A stretch of 64,000 bases of DNA from Auanema rhodensis (taxonomy: Eukaryota > Nematoda > Chromadorea > Rhabditida > Rhabditidae), in NCBI GenBank assembly GCA_964057225.1, contig OZ059899.1, forward strand, positions 11,160,001-11,224,000, written 5' to 3'. Below, piece after piece: positions 1 through 12,985 of the stretch (the first letter of the stretch is position 1; every line of letters starts with the position of its first letter). The notes under the pieces were generated by a model that saw only the letters and a list, made by a program, of their open reading frames with translations, had not been told where the DNA came from and ran no database searches. Made by a program: the position numbers and the translations under genes.

Positions 1-3000
1 CAACTTTCTACTAGCGAACGCAATCGGGTGTAATGGAGAATTTTTCTCTGCTGATTGCAATAAAACTGCTCCCACAGCGATCATACTGCCATCACTTTCT
101 ATAACAAAAGGTTGGTCTGCTTTAGGAGGTTTCAGTACAGGGGCAGTACACAGTAATGTTTTTAAAGTTTTAAATGCGTCTGCATGTTCCGATTTCCACT
201 CAAAAGGAGTATCCTTATGTGTTAACTTATACAATGGCTCCGCTATTTCGGCATAATTTTGAATAAACCGTCGAAAATAGTTAGTCATACCTAGAAAGGA
301 TCTAACAGCCGTAACTGTACTTAACTTTGGAAATTCGGAAACAGCCTCTATCTTAGCAGGATCTGGTTTAACACCATTTCTACCTATTACAAAACCCAAA
401 AACTTTACTTCAGTGGCTGCAAAGCAGCATTTAGATAACTTAATTTTTAACCCTAGTTCAGTGACCTTTTTCAGCACTTCTTGTATATCTCTTAAATGTT
501 CTTCAGCTGAGTTCGAAATTATTAGCAAATCATCTAGATATACAAACAGTTTGCATCTAACAAGAGATTGCAAGTATCGTACTGCGGATTGAAAAGTGTG
601 TGGCGCTCCACACAATCCCATAGGCATTCGGCAATACTGATAGGTACCTGATGGAGTGGTAAAAGCAGTTAGGTATCTATCTGAGCGTTTCAACGGTATT
701 TGGAAGAAACCAGAAATGAGATCAAAATTCGAAAAGAACTGAGCTCCAGCCGCTAAGTCGATGATATCAGGAATGTGTGGGATGCTGTATGTTTGTTTCT
801 TAGTAACACTATTCAATGCTCTAAAGTCAGTAACGAACCGGAAAGAATTATCTTTCTTTTTCACAAGAACAACCGGACTAGTGAAAGTAGCCGTCGAATT
901 TTCGATTATACCTTGCGACAACATTTCTTTCACTTGCCGTTCTACTTCTTCTTGCTTACCCAATGGTACTCTGTAAGATCTACTTTTTGGAAAATCCATA
1001 TCAGATCTTATAGGAATGGCATGTTCAACTGGTCCGCAAAAGAGACCAATATTATGATCATGGTTGAAAAATGCCGTTTGGTTTTCCTTAATGATTGTGA
1101 TCAGATTTTTCTTCATTTTATGGGACAGAGTGCAAGAATTGAAGTTCAAATCATCCAAAAGATGCTGAGGAAAAGTTGGTAACTTATCTTCCCAATCAGC
1201 TTCAGGTGGAACATAATCGTACATAATTTCTTTAGATGCTATAAGTCCTGAACCAATGTGGTCATTTTTATTAATTTTAATTGGCTTTGAAGAATTGTTT
1301 GATACTACCATAGTAATAGGAAAAGGTCCTATGGCGGCATCTGGAATTGAGATAGGACCTGTGCTAGATTTTAAAAGAGCATATTGATCAAAATCTAATT
1401 CTGGTCCTGTTTGCAAAGATATATGGGAGGTACTGTGTGGTGGAACTGTTACTGTGGACAAACTTATGATATTTACTGTTTTAGTTGTGGTTTTATATGC
1501 AAAACGACCAGGTTTTACCAAAGGTGTTTCCATATTACCAACAATCAACTTGCCTTTACATAGTTTTAATGTAGTAAATATCTCTCTTTCTTCCAACGTA
1601 CGCATAAAATCAGTACCAAGTAACATTTGTCCTGGACAGTCATTGTCTTCAGATATTAAAAATTCGTGTTCCACTTGGTAACCTGCTATACCCACATCTA
1701 ACTTGCATTTTCCCACAAAGCGAAACTCTGATCCATTTGCAGTGGATGCAGATTTAGAATATTTTGTAAAATATTGTCTTCCAATATATGCCAATGTGGA
1801 GAACGGAATATATGAGACCGTAGCTCCAGAATCCCATAATGCTAACAGTCCTCTACCTTCAATGTCAATATGAACAAACGGTAACATGTGTCCATTTTTC
1901 TTTGTTGTTGTGTGACATACAAAAGGTATGGCTAAAGGAATGTAAGTTATGATGGTGGGAAAATAGCTCCGCATCAATTCATCACTAACTGTTTCATGAA
2001 TCTCATCTCCCTCAAGTGGGGGAGCTGTTGGGCTCAACATGATATGGTTTATTTTTAACATAGAAGTAGGGGAGAGATAACATTTTATAGTGAAATATAA
2101 TGCTATCATTAGACATAATATCAGAGTTATACAACCGATGGTAATGAGTGTTCGTTCAATTGAACCTATACAAAAGTCAATGAACAGATCCCAATTGGAG
2201 AAAACAATTTTCCTGGCATCTCTTATAAGTTTACTTCCTTTGAAGATGAAAGAGGAAATTTGAGGCCAATCACGTGAACGAGAAATTACGCGGAGAAGAT
2301 CATGGTGAGGAGAAGTAGATAAACTATAACCATAAGTTAATCCAATAGATAGGGCTAAGGATTTTTCAGTCGAATTTTCAAACAAATTCCGCCCTGTGAA
2401 TCGAAGTTTACTCAATTCAGCATAATGATCATGTTTTTCTGAATGAATACTATCTACTTTATGTGTGTCACCTTTATAATCTCTCCATGTTCCATTTTCA
2501 TACCAAATCTCTGTCTCTTTGTGTTCACAATTGATCTCATGTCCTTCAGTGCTCAAATCGTAGCTATCGATAGGAGCAAAGAATAATTGTTTATCGTGTG
2601 TTAAAACAGGGGTCTCTGCATAACATTTATCATTGTAAGAATGATTACGATAAATGAAATGTGGTTCTATTTCCTGACAAGTTGTTATTTTTAAAACATT
2701 TCTTCCAACAAATCGGGCAACGATATCATCCCGCTGAAGCATAGCTCTTACTCCTATTGTAGGATGTATACGTAATATAGCTTGCCAGCTTTTTACAGTT
2801 TCCATTTGAGATTTACAGATGGTATGAAACTGTTGATGAAATTCGTCAATTATGGAGAGACGCGCTTTCTCAAACCCATAATTCAACTTATTATCTATTA
2901 TCGTTTTAGTTTTAAGCTCTGATTTGTGGAGAACATTGTCATATACTTCTGCTACATACAACTCTCGACCTCTCTCGTACGCATTAGGGGTAGGAGTTGT

Positions 3001-3940
3001 TAAACTACGAATTGTAGTTTTGGTGGCAGTTATTGGGGTTACAGTAGTATGCTGTACCATATTTTTATCAGTTGTGATTTGAGTTTTAACCCAACTTATA
3101 AATTCTAAAACTTCTGTTTTATTGAATTTAGGATTTTCCTGTGGGTATTCGATGGACTGTGGAGGAAATCCATAATATGCTGTACTATTCTTTGTATAAA
3201 GGTTGTGATAGTCAGGCAGCTTGGATATAATTGCTAAATCTTGCTCTTGGTTATTTCTAACAGTAGCATCAGCTTTTTGTTGTCGACTGACTTGCATGTC
3301 ACGAGATATTTGTTCTTTTCCCGATTGTTGTTGGATCATGAATAACATGCCTTGAGCAGTTGCAATAATTTCAGATTGATTCATATTTCCACTGCGTGGT
3401 AATATAGATGGATATAAGGCTCTTGCCAACTGTTCAATTGATGGAACTGTTTGTGTACCATCAAGAATTGTGGCTTGATATACTACTGCGTGAGCCATTC
3501 CTCGAAAGAAATCTTCTATGGATGTTGTAGATTTCATCAAAGATCTTTTTAACCGAGGAACTTCTATACGACGAGCTACTTGAGTGATAAGATCATCCAA
3601 TTTCATGCTATTAATCATCTGTCTAGTAGCCAGTTTAATTTCCTCTATACCCATACATTGTAAAATCAAAAGATTGGGATCTTTGAAATTATTAGACTTT
3701 GCCCAGTTAGTTATATGATCTTTTGTCAATCCTAAACTAACAATTGTGTCAATGAACAGTGGATTATCTATCGCGAATTGGAGCAAACTCTCATAAGATG
3801 ATGTAGCTGCATATCTCATATATTTTGCGTAAAACTTAGTGATAGATGCAGATCCAAAAATGAAAGTAGGTCTTAGAAATGGAAACGCATATGGTTGGGA
3901 TTTCGCATTAACAAAAAGATAATCATCACTGAAAGAGCGA
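1..3940 (-). pseudogene. Element A: env C-terminal half, protease, RT and start of RNase H (partial)
   Basis: Continuation of the element A polyprotein, running off the window start. By collinearity with B it encodes the post-furin ectodomain, the transmembrane helix, a tail with the PTAP motif (about 2020-2032), an aspartic protease with W-D-S-G-A (about 1833), RT with Y-L-D-D (about 533-544) and the first RNase H residues. It is in the same frame as the Gag segment upstream, because the two indels add up to +3. I saw no stop codon where I compared it with B, but I did not translate every codon. It is called a pseudogene because it can be reached only through the out-of-frame env segment. 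Confidence 0.8.
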
Positions 3941-4766
3941 TGTTTTTTTGAGGTAATGCATTACGTTTATTTCTGCGTCTATCAGCATTAAGCAAAGTAT
4001 TGGAAAGATCAAGCAAATTATAAACACGGGGATATGCTGTGAATCGGATAATTGCCTCAGAAGATGATTCAAAAACAGCGAATTCGAAACAAGATTGAAC
4101 GTGAGCGGATGTGGAATGATTTTGGAGAACAAAAGCGCTTTCAATAGAGTGAACTAGAAGAATATGATCACCCAACATGGCGGAGAAGGGGCCAAGTTTT
4201 TGATAGTGACAGACAACTGATAGGATAGGTGGTTGCCAGATAACTGCACCTTCACCAGTTGCACAAAACCCTTCATTTCCTTTACAATTATCAGTATTTA
4301 TAAATAAGTCTGATACAATGTGATCTTCTTTCAATCTAGTTATTATCCCTCGCTTCAATACAAATTGTTCAATTTCTACACATTCTTCAGTGGACCAAGA
4401 GCGAGTTGGATTATGCTCGTTTAATGGTGTTTCAAAAACTGAATGCTGTTGGGCATTCATGATTTTATCATTCCACATACGATTTCTATGTGCTCGAACA
4501 CAATCTTTCTTATCTACTGTTTCAATATGAGAGAATGTGGTGTTACGATCTCTCAAAAACATGAAATCTCTCACACAGCTTTTATACTTTTTCACATAGC
4601 ATTTCCATGCTTCCCATGACTCTATCTCAGCCTTTGGTAGATATATTTCTACCTCAACACTGTGAGCCTTTTCAATTTCTGCCTTATGGCAGCCTGTGAC
4701 CACAGGAGGTGTTACTAATATACCCCCTTTCAAATTGAGCGCAAATCTGATATTTTGCCGACCCAA
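3873..4766 (-). pseudogene. Element A: env N-terminal (SU-like) segment, frame-shifted
   Basis: Encodes the ectodomain between the signal peptide and the furin-type site (R-N-K-R about 3962-3973). It has many Cys residues and N-glycosylation sequons, as in B. It lies in a different frame from both the Gag part before it and the Pol part after it. The left break is one extra base in the run near 4727-4733, where A has three As before the G run and B has two. The right break is a T7 at 3943-3949 where B has five. The last 25 or so residues of this frame are out-of-frame noise. Polishing error in homopolymers is possible. Confidence 0.8.
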
Positions 4767-6111
4767 AGGGAAGGCATGAGAGTGCCAATAAAGTCAGGCA
4801 CAACGTGACCGGTGGCATGAATGGGGTCGCTACGCTGTATACCCTTGAGTTACCATTCCCATTGGCTGATGGTCTTTGTCTTCTTGGGGAACTAGGCCTA
4901 GGGTTCCAAGACGAGCTATTGGCATTTCTGCCATTGGCAAATGGGCGGTTTCCCGGGTTAGGACGCCTATTCATATTCCCGTTCTGCGAGTTATTATTAT
5001 TATAACGTACGGCAGAAGGTCGCTCTCTCTCTCGCTCATAATCATTAGAGCCATTATTGTGCTGAGTCCAGTTATTATTTTTTTTATTATTTTTATTATT
5101 TTTATAATTTTTATTATTATTATTATTCCTACTTCTTTCTCTTTCTTCACTAAAGCTTAATTTATGTTGTAAAGCATTTATGAGCTCCTTCAAGGTGCTG
5201 GTGTCTTCATTTCTTTTCATGAAGCTATTCCGAACGCCTTCTTCAAACCTAGCTAATTTCTTAGCTTGTTCATAAGTGGCGGGGTTTTTAGTTAAAACCG
5301 CAATACCCAGTTCCTCTTTTAAACCATTTAAAAATGCCGTTTTCAACATTGGTTCCCGCTCGGGATCCATTGGTGACATTATGGTGCTTGCCATTCTCTC
5401 TAATTCCATACTAAAATCGAGAACAGATTTATCTCCTTGTTGTATTCGATGAATAAGCGCTATGGTGAAATTTTTATCTGTTTTAGGCGCTAAAAGCTCA
5501 GTGAGCTGATCCATCAAAACAATCCATGGGCCATTAGTTCTTATGCCACTAGGAATACTATTATACAAGGAGAGAGCTGTTTCATTTGATTCCAAAAGAA
5601 GAGGTAAAATTAATAGTCTCTCAGGTAAACTTAGATTCATAACATTAAAAAATCTATTTAAAGATTCAACAAAAGAACGAAAGCTACGAGAGCCGTCATA
5701 CCTGGGACAGAGATGGCAATTCAAAATAGTTGCCATATTTCTAGAGGGTGGTGCAACATTAGAATTAGGAGATGGAGAGGTAGGAGTCATTTTTCTTTCA
5801 AAAGCTTTAGTTATAGCAGCGGCCCACCGACTTGGTGATCTATTTCGTACTGTAGTAGGTGCCCGAGGTGTTTCCTCTGTGATGGCCTTTCTGCTTTTAC
5901 TTCTCGTTCTAATTGTTAGAGAAGAAGAATGAGAAGAAGAAGAGGAATCACCTTCTTCTCTCAAAAATTCAAAAGGAGAGAGGTAGGTGGATGGAGTATT
6001 TAAGTTTTTAGAATTAAATTCAAAAACTTGGCGTACCTCTGGTGATCCTTGTTCCTGATCTTTGTTTTCCTCGCTGATGTCCGAGTCCGACAGGGTGGCT
6101 GGTGAATACAG
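4684..6111 (-). pseudogene. Element A: Gag and env signal peptide
   Basis: Same Gag as element B with very few differences. Order: a Ser-rich basic N-terminus, a capsid-like region starting near 5730 (C-P-R-Y-D-G-S-R), a helical segment, an Asn/Lys/Arg-rich stretch around 5000-5150 and the hydrophobic env signal peptide near 4760-4825. The frame terminates at 4684, just past the predicted signal cleavage site, because of the 1-nt insertion near 4730. The frame is open upstream to about 6111 without an ATG, exactly as in B. Confidence 0.82.
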
Positions 6112-7104
6112 TTAGATGAATATAAGAGCGCGTACTGGAAGCAACTAGACTCCAGTAAAAACGTTTGTGACAATGGCGTCTGATGAAGGAGGATCGTTGA
6201 AGCTTCAAGCTCCGCCTCCAGCCATGTGTCACGACACCAGATGTTAGCGCTTATGGTAAACAACCATTGACCGTCTGTCGTGATATTTGAATATTATAAT
6301 CACTTATGTCAGCTTAGAGACAAATAAGGAATCACAGATGGTGCCTTAAGCCTGTTTGAAAACTTTTGAATTTTAACAGCTGTTATTGACTACACATATC
6401 GAACAGCTGGTACGCGTGGGCCAACTATTTGAATGTGAGTAAGCTTAAAGTAAACAAAAATGTCTCATCTCGTATATTAAGTTCAATTTTATAAAGTTTA
6501 TTAAGATTTGTAGAAAGAATTTCAAAATAAATCTTAATTAAGATAATTTTTAATTTAATTTCAAAAGATTTAGAAGGTAATTTAAGATTGATATAGGAAT
6601 TTAAATTCAGTAATCTGTCAATAATATAGGAAAACGGAAACGTTGGCAGACGTAGAGTGGACTTGGGTGGGTAGGAATTTAAATATTCTTATTATCTCTG
6701 AACTAATAAGAAAAGAGTTAACAGGAGTAGAACCCTGATGAACCCTTGGATGTGAATCAAAATCAAAAAATCGTAAATAAAATTATCCCAACAGCCTCCA
6801 GCTTCCAAACAACTCAGCTAAAAAGTGAGCTCTGTTGCCACACTGGACATTCACATCATAAAGTAATGAATCAAAATAGCACGCGCGTGCATAACAAAAA
6901 GGTAACGCTCGTCAAAACTATTGTCTGATAGTTTCCCCAAACGTCTCAGACACCTCCCAGTTTTCGTTGAGCGGAGGAGAAGTGGTAGCCAAAATAATTT
7001 TTGGGGAAATCATGGTGCACGGCTCGGTTACTCCTCACTGTTGGGTAATTAAGTCCAAAAGTCTCGTAAACTTGCTGTCAATAAATTAACAGTAGAGTAA
7101 GCAA
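6112..7104 (-). other. Element A untranslated leader
   Basis: About 1 kb between the primer binding site and the first open Gag codon, collinear with the B leader. I see no coding frame of note. Short G/C-run motifs around 6930-7010 match B and may belong to packaging or dimerisation structure, which I cannot show. Confidence 0.6.
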
Positions 7105-7117
7105 GGTGGAACCTCCA
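7105..7117 (-). promoter_or_regulatory. Element A primer binding site (tRNA-Gln)
   Basis: On the minus strand TGGAGGTTCCACC directly abuts the LTR. It is complementary to the 3' end of a eukaryotic tRNA-Gln(CTG) including CCA, with the unusual U73 discriminator. Confidence 0.75.
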
Positions 7118-7502
7118 CGTTACATATTGTTTCTTCCCGTCTTTTCATGGTCGGAAGATATATGTACTTCTACCTTGTTCCTTAGGTAGGCAGACCCGAA
7201 CGCCCCGATTTCCTTATTAAGACAAATACTTAAAGAGAAAAAGATTCATTATCAGATAACAAGAAAATACAATATAAGAATTACATTAAGAAAGAATATA
7301 AAGAGATCTAATAAAGTATTAAATAGAGTATATATATATATAGATGATATAGAGATGAGACTCACATGGCTATAAGACAACCTATCTGGGTTAGGCCAGA
7401 AGCAAGAGTGCCATGTGTGTCCCATGTTGTGGGCGGGGCTTGTTCAGGCTCCCGCTATTTGAATAGCGCGCACATGTTTACCATGTGCTTGCAGATGTGA
7501 CA
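7118..7502 (-). repeat. Element A 5' LTR
   Basis: 385 bp, matching the 381-bp LTRs of B apart from a longer TA microsatellite near 7330 and a few substitutions. It begins TGTCAC on the minus strand and ends next to the primer site. It joins array sequence at 7503. Confidence 0.92.
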
Positions 7503-7648
7503 GTATCATGTTTGCTTGTTATTCAATTAGAACACTTATTTTTTGATTGTTTTCTTGAAATATTCTTTTTTTTTCTTCAACAAAGTTATGACTGAGATCA
7601 AAATTTGAACTTACTTTTGAACAATTAAACAGAAATTTAAAAAATATT

Positions 7649-7722
7649 TGCCGCCAGCAGGGGTCGAACCTGCGACCTTGGGCTTATTAGACCCACGCTC
7701 TAACCGACTGAGCTATGGCGGC
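7649..7722 (-). tRNA. tRNA-Ile-AAT: tRNA-Ile(AAT), array copy 1
   Basis: A 74-nt cloverleaf: 7-bp acceptor stem, 4-bp D stem, 5-bp anticodon stem closed by a U-G pair, loop CTAATAA with anticodon AAT at 34-36, 5-bp variable region, 5-bp T stem with loop TTCGACC, discriminator A. A34 would be read as inosine and decode Ile AUU/AUC/AUA. The A box (TAGCTCAGTCGG) and B box (GGTTCGACC) are canonical Pol III promoters. A TATAAT lies about 30 nt upstream and a T6 terminator about 5 nt past the 3' end. No intron. The 5' flank has a variant, gaatgtacg. Confidence 0.95.
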
Positions 7723-8315
7723 TACGAATGTACGAAATAACAAAGCGCTGATTATAGGAAACGTGAATGAATGCAGATATTCTCAATTCCGATTCATTAA
7801 CTAGATCGTGGTCAGCATTTTACAACATTGATAAAATAGAAACTGAGAAAAAAACATCAACAAATGACACTATTAACTTGGTTTTTTGAACAGCATTTTT
7901 ATATTTCTTTTTTCACTCTGAGAGAACTTATATTCATTGATTTTTCAAAATTTTCCATTTTTAACATTATACATCTTGACTATCACACATTGAGAACAAC
8001 AGTTCGCAATGTTGGTTGTCACGTCATATTTCATGCAGTTAGATTTTCAGACACATTAATACCTTTGACCATTCTTCTTATGAGTTTTGTAACGATAGAT
8101 CGTAATAGGAAATGAATTGGTATAATATGAAAAAATACAAGACATAGTCAACATTGATTTCCCCAAATAGTATCATGTTTGCTTGTTATTCAAATAGAAC
8201 ACTTATTTTTTGATTGTTTTCTTGAAATATTCTTTTTTTTTCTTTAACAAAGTTATGACTGAGATCAAAATTTGAACTTACTTTTGAACAATTAAACAGA
8301 AATTTAAAAAATATT

Positions 8316-8389
8316 TGCCGCCAGCAGGGGTCGAACCTGCGACCTTGGGCTTATTAGACCCACGCTCTGACCGACTGAGCTATGGCGGC
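8316..8389 (-). tRNA. tRNA-Ile-AAT: tRNA-Ile(AAT), array copy 2
   Basis: As copy 1 except a T-to-C change in the D loop (GGTCA instead of GGTTA), which leaves every stem intact. Confidence 0.93.
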
Positions 8390-8983
8390 TACGAAAGTAC
8401 GAAATAACAAAGCGCTGATTATAGGAAACGTGAATGAATGCAGATATTCTCAATTCCGATTCATTAACTAGATCGTGGTCAGCATTTTACAACATTGATA
8501 AAATAGAAACTGAGAAAAAAACATCAACAAATGACACTATTAACTTGGTTTTTTGAACAGCATTTTTATATTTCTTTTTTCACTATGAGAGAACTTATAT
8601 TTATTGCTTTTTCAAAATTTTCCATTTTTAACATTATACATCTTGACTATCACACATTGAGAACAACAGTTGGCAATATTCGTTGTCACGTCATATTTCA
8701 TGCAGTTAGATTTTCAGACACATTAATACCTTTGACCATTCTTCTTATGAGTTTTGTAACGATAGATCGTAATAGGAAATGAATTGCTATAATATGAAAA
8801 AATACAAGACATAGTCAACATTGATTTCCCCCAAATAGTATCATGTTTGCTTGTTATTCAATTAGAACACTTATTTTTTGATTGTTTTCTTGAAATATTC
8901 TTTTTTTTTCTTTAACAAAGTTATGACTGAGATCAAAATTTGAACTTACTTTTGAACAATTAAACAGAAATTTAAAAAATATT

Positions 8984-9057
8984 TGCCGCCAGCAGGGGTC
9001 AAACCTGCGACCTTGGGCTTATTAGACCCACGCTCTAACCGACTGAGCTATGGCGGC
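8984..9057 (-). tRNA. tRNA-Ile-AAT: tRNA-Ile(AAT), copy 3, B box altered
   Basis: The T loop reads TTTGACC: the invariant C56 is changed to T. This hits both the B box and the tertiary G19-C56 pair, so function is doubtful. Confidence 0.8.
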
Positions 9058-9651
9058 TACGAAAGTACGAAATAACAAAGCGCTGATTATAGGAAACGTG
9101 AATGAATGCAGATATTCTCAATTCCGATTCATTAACTAGATCGTGGTCAGCATTTTACAACATTGATAAAATAGAAACTGAGAAAAAAACATCAACAAAT
9201 GACACTATTAACTTGGTTTTTTGAACAGCTTTTTTATATTTCTTTTTTCACTATGAGAGAACTTATATTTATTGCTTTTTCAAAATTTTCCATTTTTAAC
9301 ATTATACATCTTGACTATCACACATTGAGAACAACAGTTGGCAATGTTGGTTGTCACGTCATATTTCATGCAGTTAGATTTTCAGACACATTAATACCTT
9401 TGACCATTCTTCTTATGAGTTTTGTAACGATAGATCGTAATAGGAAATGAATTGGTATAATATGAAAAAATACAAGACATAGTCAACATTGATTTCCCCA
9501 AATAGTATCATGTTTGCTTGTTATTCAATTAGAACACTTATTTTTTGATTGTTTTCTTGAAATATTCTTTTTTTTTTCACTAACAAAGTTATGACTGAGA
9601 TCAAAATTTGAACTTACTTTTGAACAATTAAACAGAAATTTAAAAAATATT

Positions 9652-9725
9652 TGCCGCAAGCAGGGGTCGAAACTGCGACCTTGGGCTTATTAGACCCACG
9701 CTCTAACCGACTGAGCTATGGCGGC
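9652..9725 (-). tRNA. tRNA-Ile-AAT: tRNA-Ile(AAT), copy 4, damaged
   Basis: Two changes: G53 to T breaks the last T-stem pair and the B box, and the acceptor 3' strand reads TTGCGGC, giving a C-U mismatch at 6-67. Probably a pseudogene. Confidence 0.75.
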
Positions 9726-10317
9726 TACGAAAGTACGAAATAACAAAGCGCTGATTATAGGAAACGTGAATGAATGCAGATAATCTCAATTCCGATTCAT
9801 TAACTAGATCGTGGTCAGCATTTTACGACATTGATAAAATAGAAACTGAGAAAAAAACATCAACAAATGACACTATTAACTTGGTTTTTGAACAGCATTT
9901 TCATATTTCTTTTTTCACTATGAGAGAACTTATATTTATTGCTTTTTCAAATTTTTCCATTTTTAACATTATACATCTTGACTATCACACATTGAGAACA
10001 ACAGTTGGCAATATTGGTTGTCACGTCATATTTCATGCAGTTAGATTTTCAGACACATTAATACCTTTGACCATTCTTCTTATGAGTTTTGTAACGATAG
10101 ATCGTAATAGGAAATGAATTGCTATAATATGAAAAAATACAAGACATAGTCAACATTGATTTCCGAAAATAGTATCATGTTTGCTTGTTATTTAATTAGA
10201 ACACTTATTTTTTGATTGTTTTCTTGAAATATTCTTTTTTTTTCTTTAACAAAGTTATGACTGAGATCAAAATTTGAACTTACTTTTGAACAATTAAACA
10301 GAAATTTAAAAAATATT

Positions 10318-10391
10318 TGCCGCCAGCAGGGGTCGAACCTGCGACCTTGGGCTTATTAGACCCACGCTCTAACCGACTGAGCTATGGCGGC
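10318..10391 (-). tRNA. tRNA-Ile-AAT: tRNA-Ile(AAT), copy 5
   Basis: Consensus sequence. It lies in the first unit of the 1334-bp duplicated pair. Confidence 0.95.
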
Positions 10392-10984
10392 TACGAAAGT
10401 ACGAAATAACAAAGCGCTGATTATAGGAAACATGAATGAATGCAGATATTCTCAATTCCGATTCATTAACTAGATCGTGGTCAGCATTTTACAACATTGA
10501 TAAAATAGAAACTGAGAAAAAAACATCAACAAATGACACTATTAACTTGGTTTTTTGAACAGCATTTTTATATTTCTTTTTTCACTATGAGAGAACTTAT
10601 ATTTATTGCTTTTTCAAAATTTTCTATTTTTAACATTATACATCTTGACTATCACACATTGAGAACAACAGTTGGCAATATTGGTTGTCACGTCATATTT
10701 CATGCAGTTAGATTTTCAGACACATTAATACCTTTGACTATTCTTCTTATGAGTTTTGTAACGATAGATCGTAATAGGAAATGAATTGGTATAATATGAA
10801 AAAATACAAGACATAGTCAAGATTGATTTCCCCAAATAGTATCATGTTTGCTTGTTATTCAATTAGAACACTTATTTTTTGATTGTTTTCTTGAAATATT
10901 CTTTTTTTTTCTTTAACAAAGTTATGACTGAGATCAAAATTTGAACTTACTTTTGAACAATTAAACAGAAATTTAAAAAATATT

Positions 10985-11058
10985 TGCCGCCAGCAGGGGT
11001 CGAACCTGCGACCTTGGGCTTATTAGACCCACGCTCTAACCGACTGAGCTATGGCGGC
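10985..11058 (-). tRNA. tRNA-Ile-AAT: tRNA-Ile(AAT), copy 6
   Basis: Consensus sequence. Second tRNA of the first duplicated pair. Confidence 0.95.
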
Positions 11059-11651
11059 TACGAAAGTACGAAATAACAAAGCGCTGATTATAGGAAACGT
11101 GAATGAATGCAGATATTCTCAATTCCGATTCATTAACTAGATCGTGGTCAGCATTTTACAACATTGATAAAATAGAAACTGAGAAAAAAACATGAACAAA
11201 TGACACTATTAACTTGGTTTTTTGAACAGCTTTTTTATATTTCTTTTTTCACTATGAGAGAACTTATATTTATTGCTTTTTCAAAATTTTCCATTTTCAA
11301 CATTATACATCTTGACTATCACACATTGAGAACAACAGTTGGCAATATTGGTTGTCACGTCATATTTCATGCAGTTAGATTTTCAGACACATTAATACCT
11401 TTGACCATTCTTCTTATGAGTTTTGTAACGATAGATCGTAATAGGAAATGAATTGCTATAATATGAAAAAATACAAGACATAGTCAACATTGATTTCCGA
11501 AAATAGTATCATGTTTGCTTGTTATTTAATTAGAACACTTATTTTTTGATTGTTTTCTTGAAATATTCTTTTTTTTTCTTTAACAAAGTTATGACTGAGA
11601 TCAAAATTTGAACTTACTTTTGAACAATTAAACAGAAATTTAAAAAATATT

Positions 11652-11725
11652 TGCCGCCAGCAGGGGTCGAACCTGCGACCTTGGGCTTATTAGACCCACG
11701 CTCTAACCGACTGAGCTATGGCGGC
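11652..11725 (-). tRNA. tRNA-Ile-AAT: tRNA-Ile(AAT), copy 7
   Basis: Consensus sequence. Counterpart of copy 5 in the second duplicated pair. Confidence 0.95.
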
Positions 11726-12318
11726 TACGAAAGTACGAAATAACAAAGCGCTGATTATAGGAAACATGAATGAATGCAGATATTCTCAATTCCGATTCAT
11801 TAACTAGATCGTGGTCAGCATTTTACAACATTGATAAAATAGAAACTGAGAAAAAAACATCAACAAATGACACTATTAACTTGGTTTTTTGAACAGCATT
11901 TTTATATTTCTTTTTTCACTATGAGAGAACTTATATTTATTGCTTTTTCAAAATTTTCTATTTTTAACATTATACATCTTGACTATCACACATTGAGAAC
12001 AACAGTTGGCAATATTGGTTGTCACGTCATATTTCATGCAGTTAGATTTTCAGACACATTAATACCTTTGACTATTCTTCTTATGAGTTTTGTAACGATA
12101 GATCGTAATAGGAAATGAATTGGTATAATATGAAAAAATACAAGACATAGTCAAGATTGATTTCCCCAAATAGTATCATGTTTGCTTGTTATTCAATTAG
12201 AACACTTATTTTTTGATTGTTTTCTTGAAATATTCTTTTTTTTTCTTTAACAAAGTTATGACTGAGATCAAAATTTGAACTTACTTTTGAACAATTAAAC
12301 AGAAATTTAAAAAATATT

Positions 12319-12392
12319 TGCCGCCAGCAGGGGTCGAACCTGCGACCTTGGGCTTATTAGACCCACGCTCTAACCGACTGAGCTATGGCGGC
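12319..12392 (-). tRNA. tRNA-Ile-AAT: tRNA-Ile(AAT), copy 8
   Basis: Consensus sequence. Counterpart of copy 6. Confidence 0.95.
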
Positions 12393-12985
12393 TACGAAAG
12401 TACGAAATAACAAAGCGCTGATTATAGGAAACGTGAATGAATGCAGATATTCTCAATTCCGATTCATTAACTAGATCGTGGTCAGCATTTTACAACATTG
12501 ATAAAATAGAAACTGAGAAAAAAACATGAACAAATGACACTATTAACTTGGTTTTTTGAACAGCTTTTTTATATTTCTTTTTTCACTATGAGAGAACTTA
12601 TATTTATTGCTTTTTCAAAATTTTCCATTTTCAACATTATACATCTTGACTATCACACATTGAGAACAACAGTTGGCAATGTTGGTTGTCACGTCATATT
12701 TCATGCAGTTAGATTTTCAGACACATTAATACCTTTGACCGTTCTTCTTATGAGTTTTGTAACGATAATTCGTAATAGGAAATGAATTGGTATAATATGA
12801 AAAAATACAAGACATAGTCAACATTGATTTCCCCAAATAGTATCATGTTTGCTTGTTATTCAATTAGAACACTTATTTTTTGATTGTTTTCTTGAAATAT
12901 TCTTTTTTTTTCTTCAACAAAGTTATGACTGAGATCAAAATTTGAACTTACTTTTGAACAATTAAACAGAAATTTAAAAAATATT

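Larger units (their letters stand above)
1..7502 (-). mobile_element. Element A: Ty3/gypsy-like LTR retroelement with internal env, 5' part only
   Basis: Reverse-strand copy of the same family as element B. Going leftward it shows the 5' LTR, tRNA-Gln primer site, leader, Gag, envelope, protease and the start of Pol, and it runs off the window start inside RNase H. Shadow frames match B at a constant offset from position 1 to about 3940, so that part has no net indel. The offset becomes 2 nt after a T7 run at 3943-3949, 3 nt after about 4730, and 8 nt at the LTR edge. The right boundary is the point where the LTR meets the array sequence gtatcatg at 7503. The other end and its target duplication are outside the window. 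Gag and Pol are in register, but the first part of env is out of frame, so this copy is probably defective. Confidence 0.93.

Noticed and set aside
7649..7722. tRNA-derived SINE
   Set aside because: Copies are strictly tandem with no target duplications, A-tail or tRNA-unrelated body with a 3' tail. The tRNA is intact and self-terminated.
7864..8115. 83-codon ATG frame in almost every array unit
   Set aside because: It recurs because the DNA repeat recurs. About two thirds of the variants among units change the amino acid and several units break the frame with an extra T, as expected without coding constraint.
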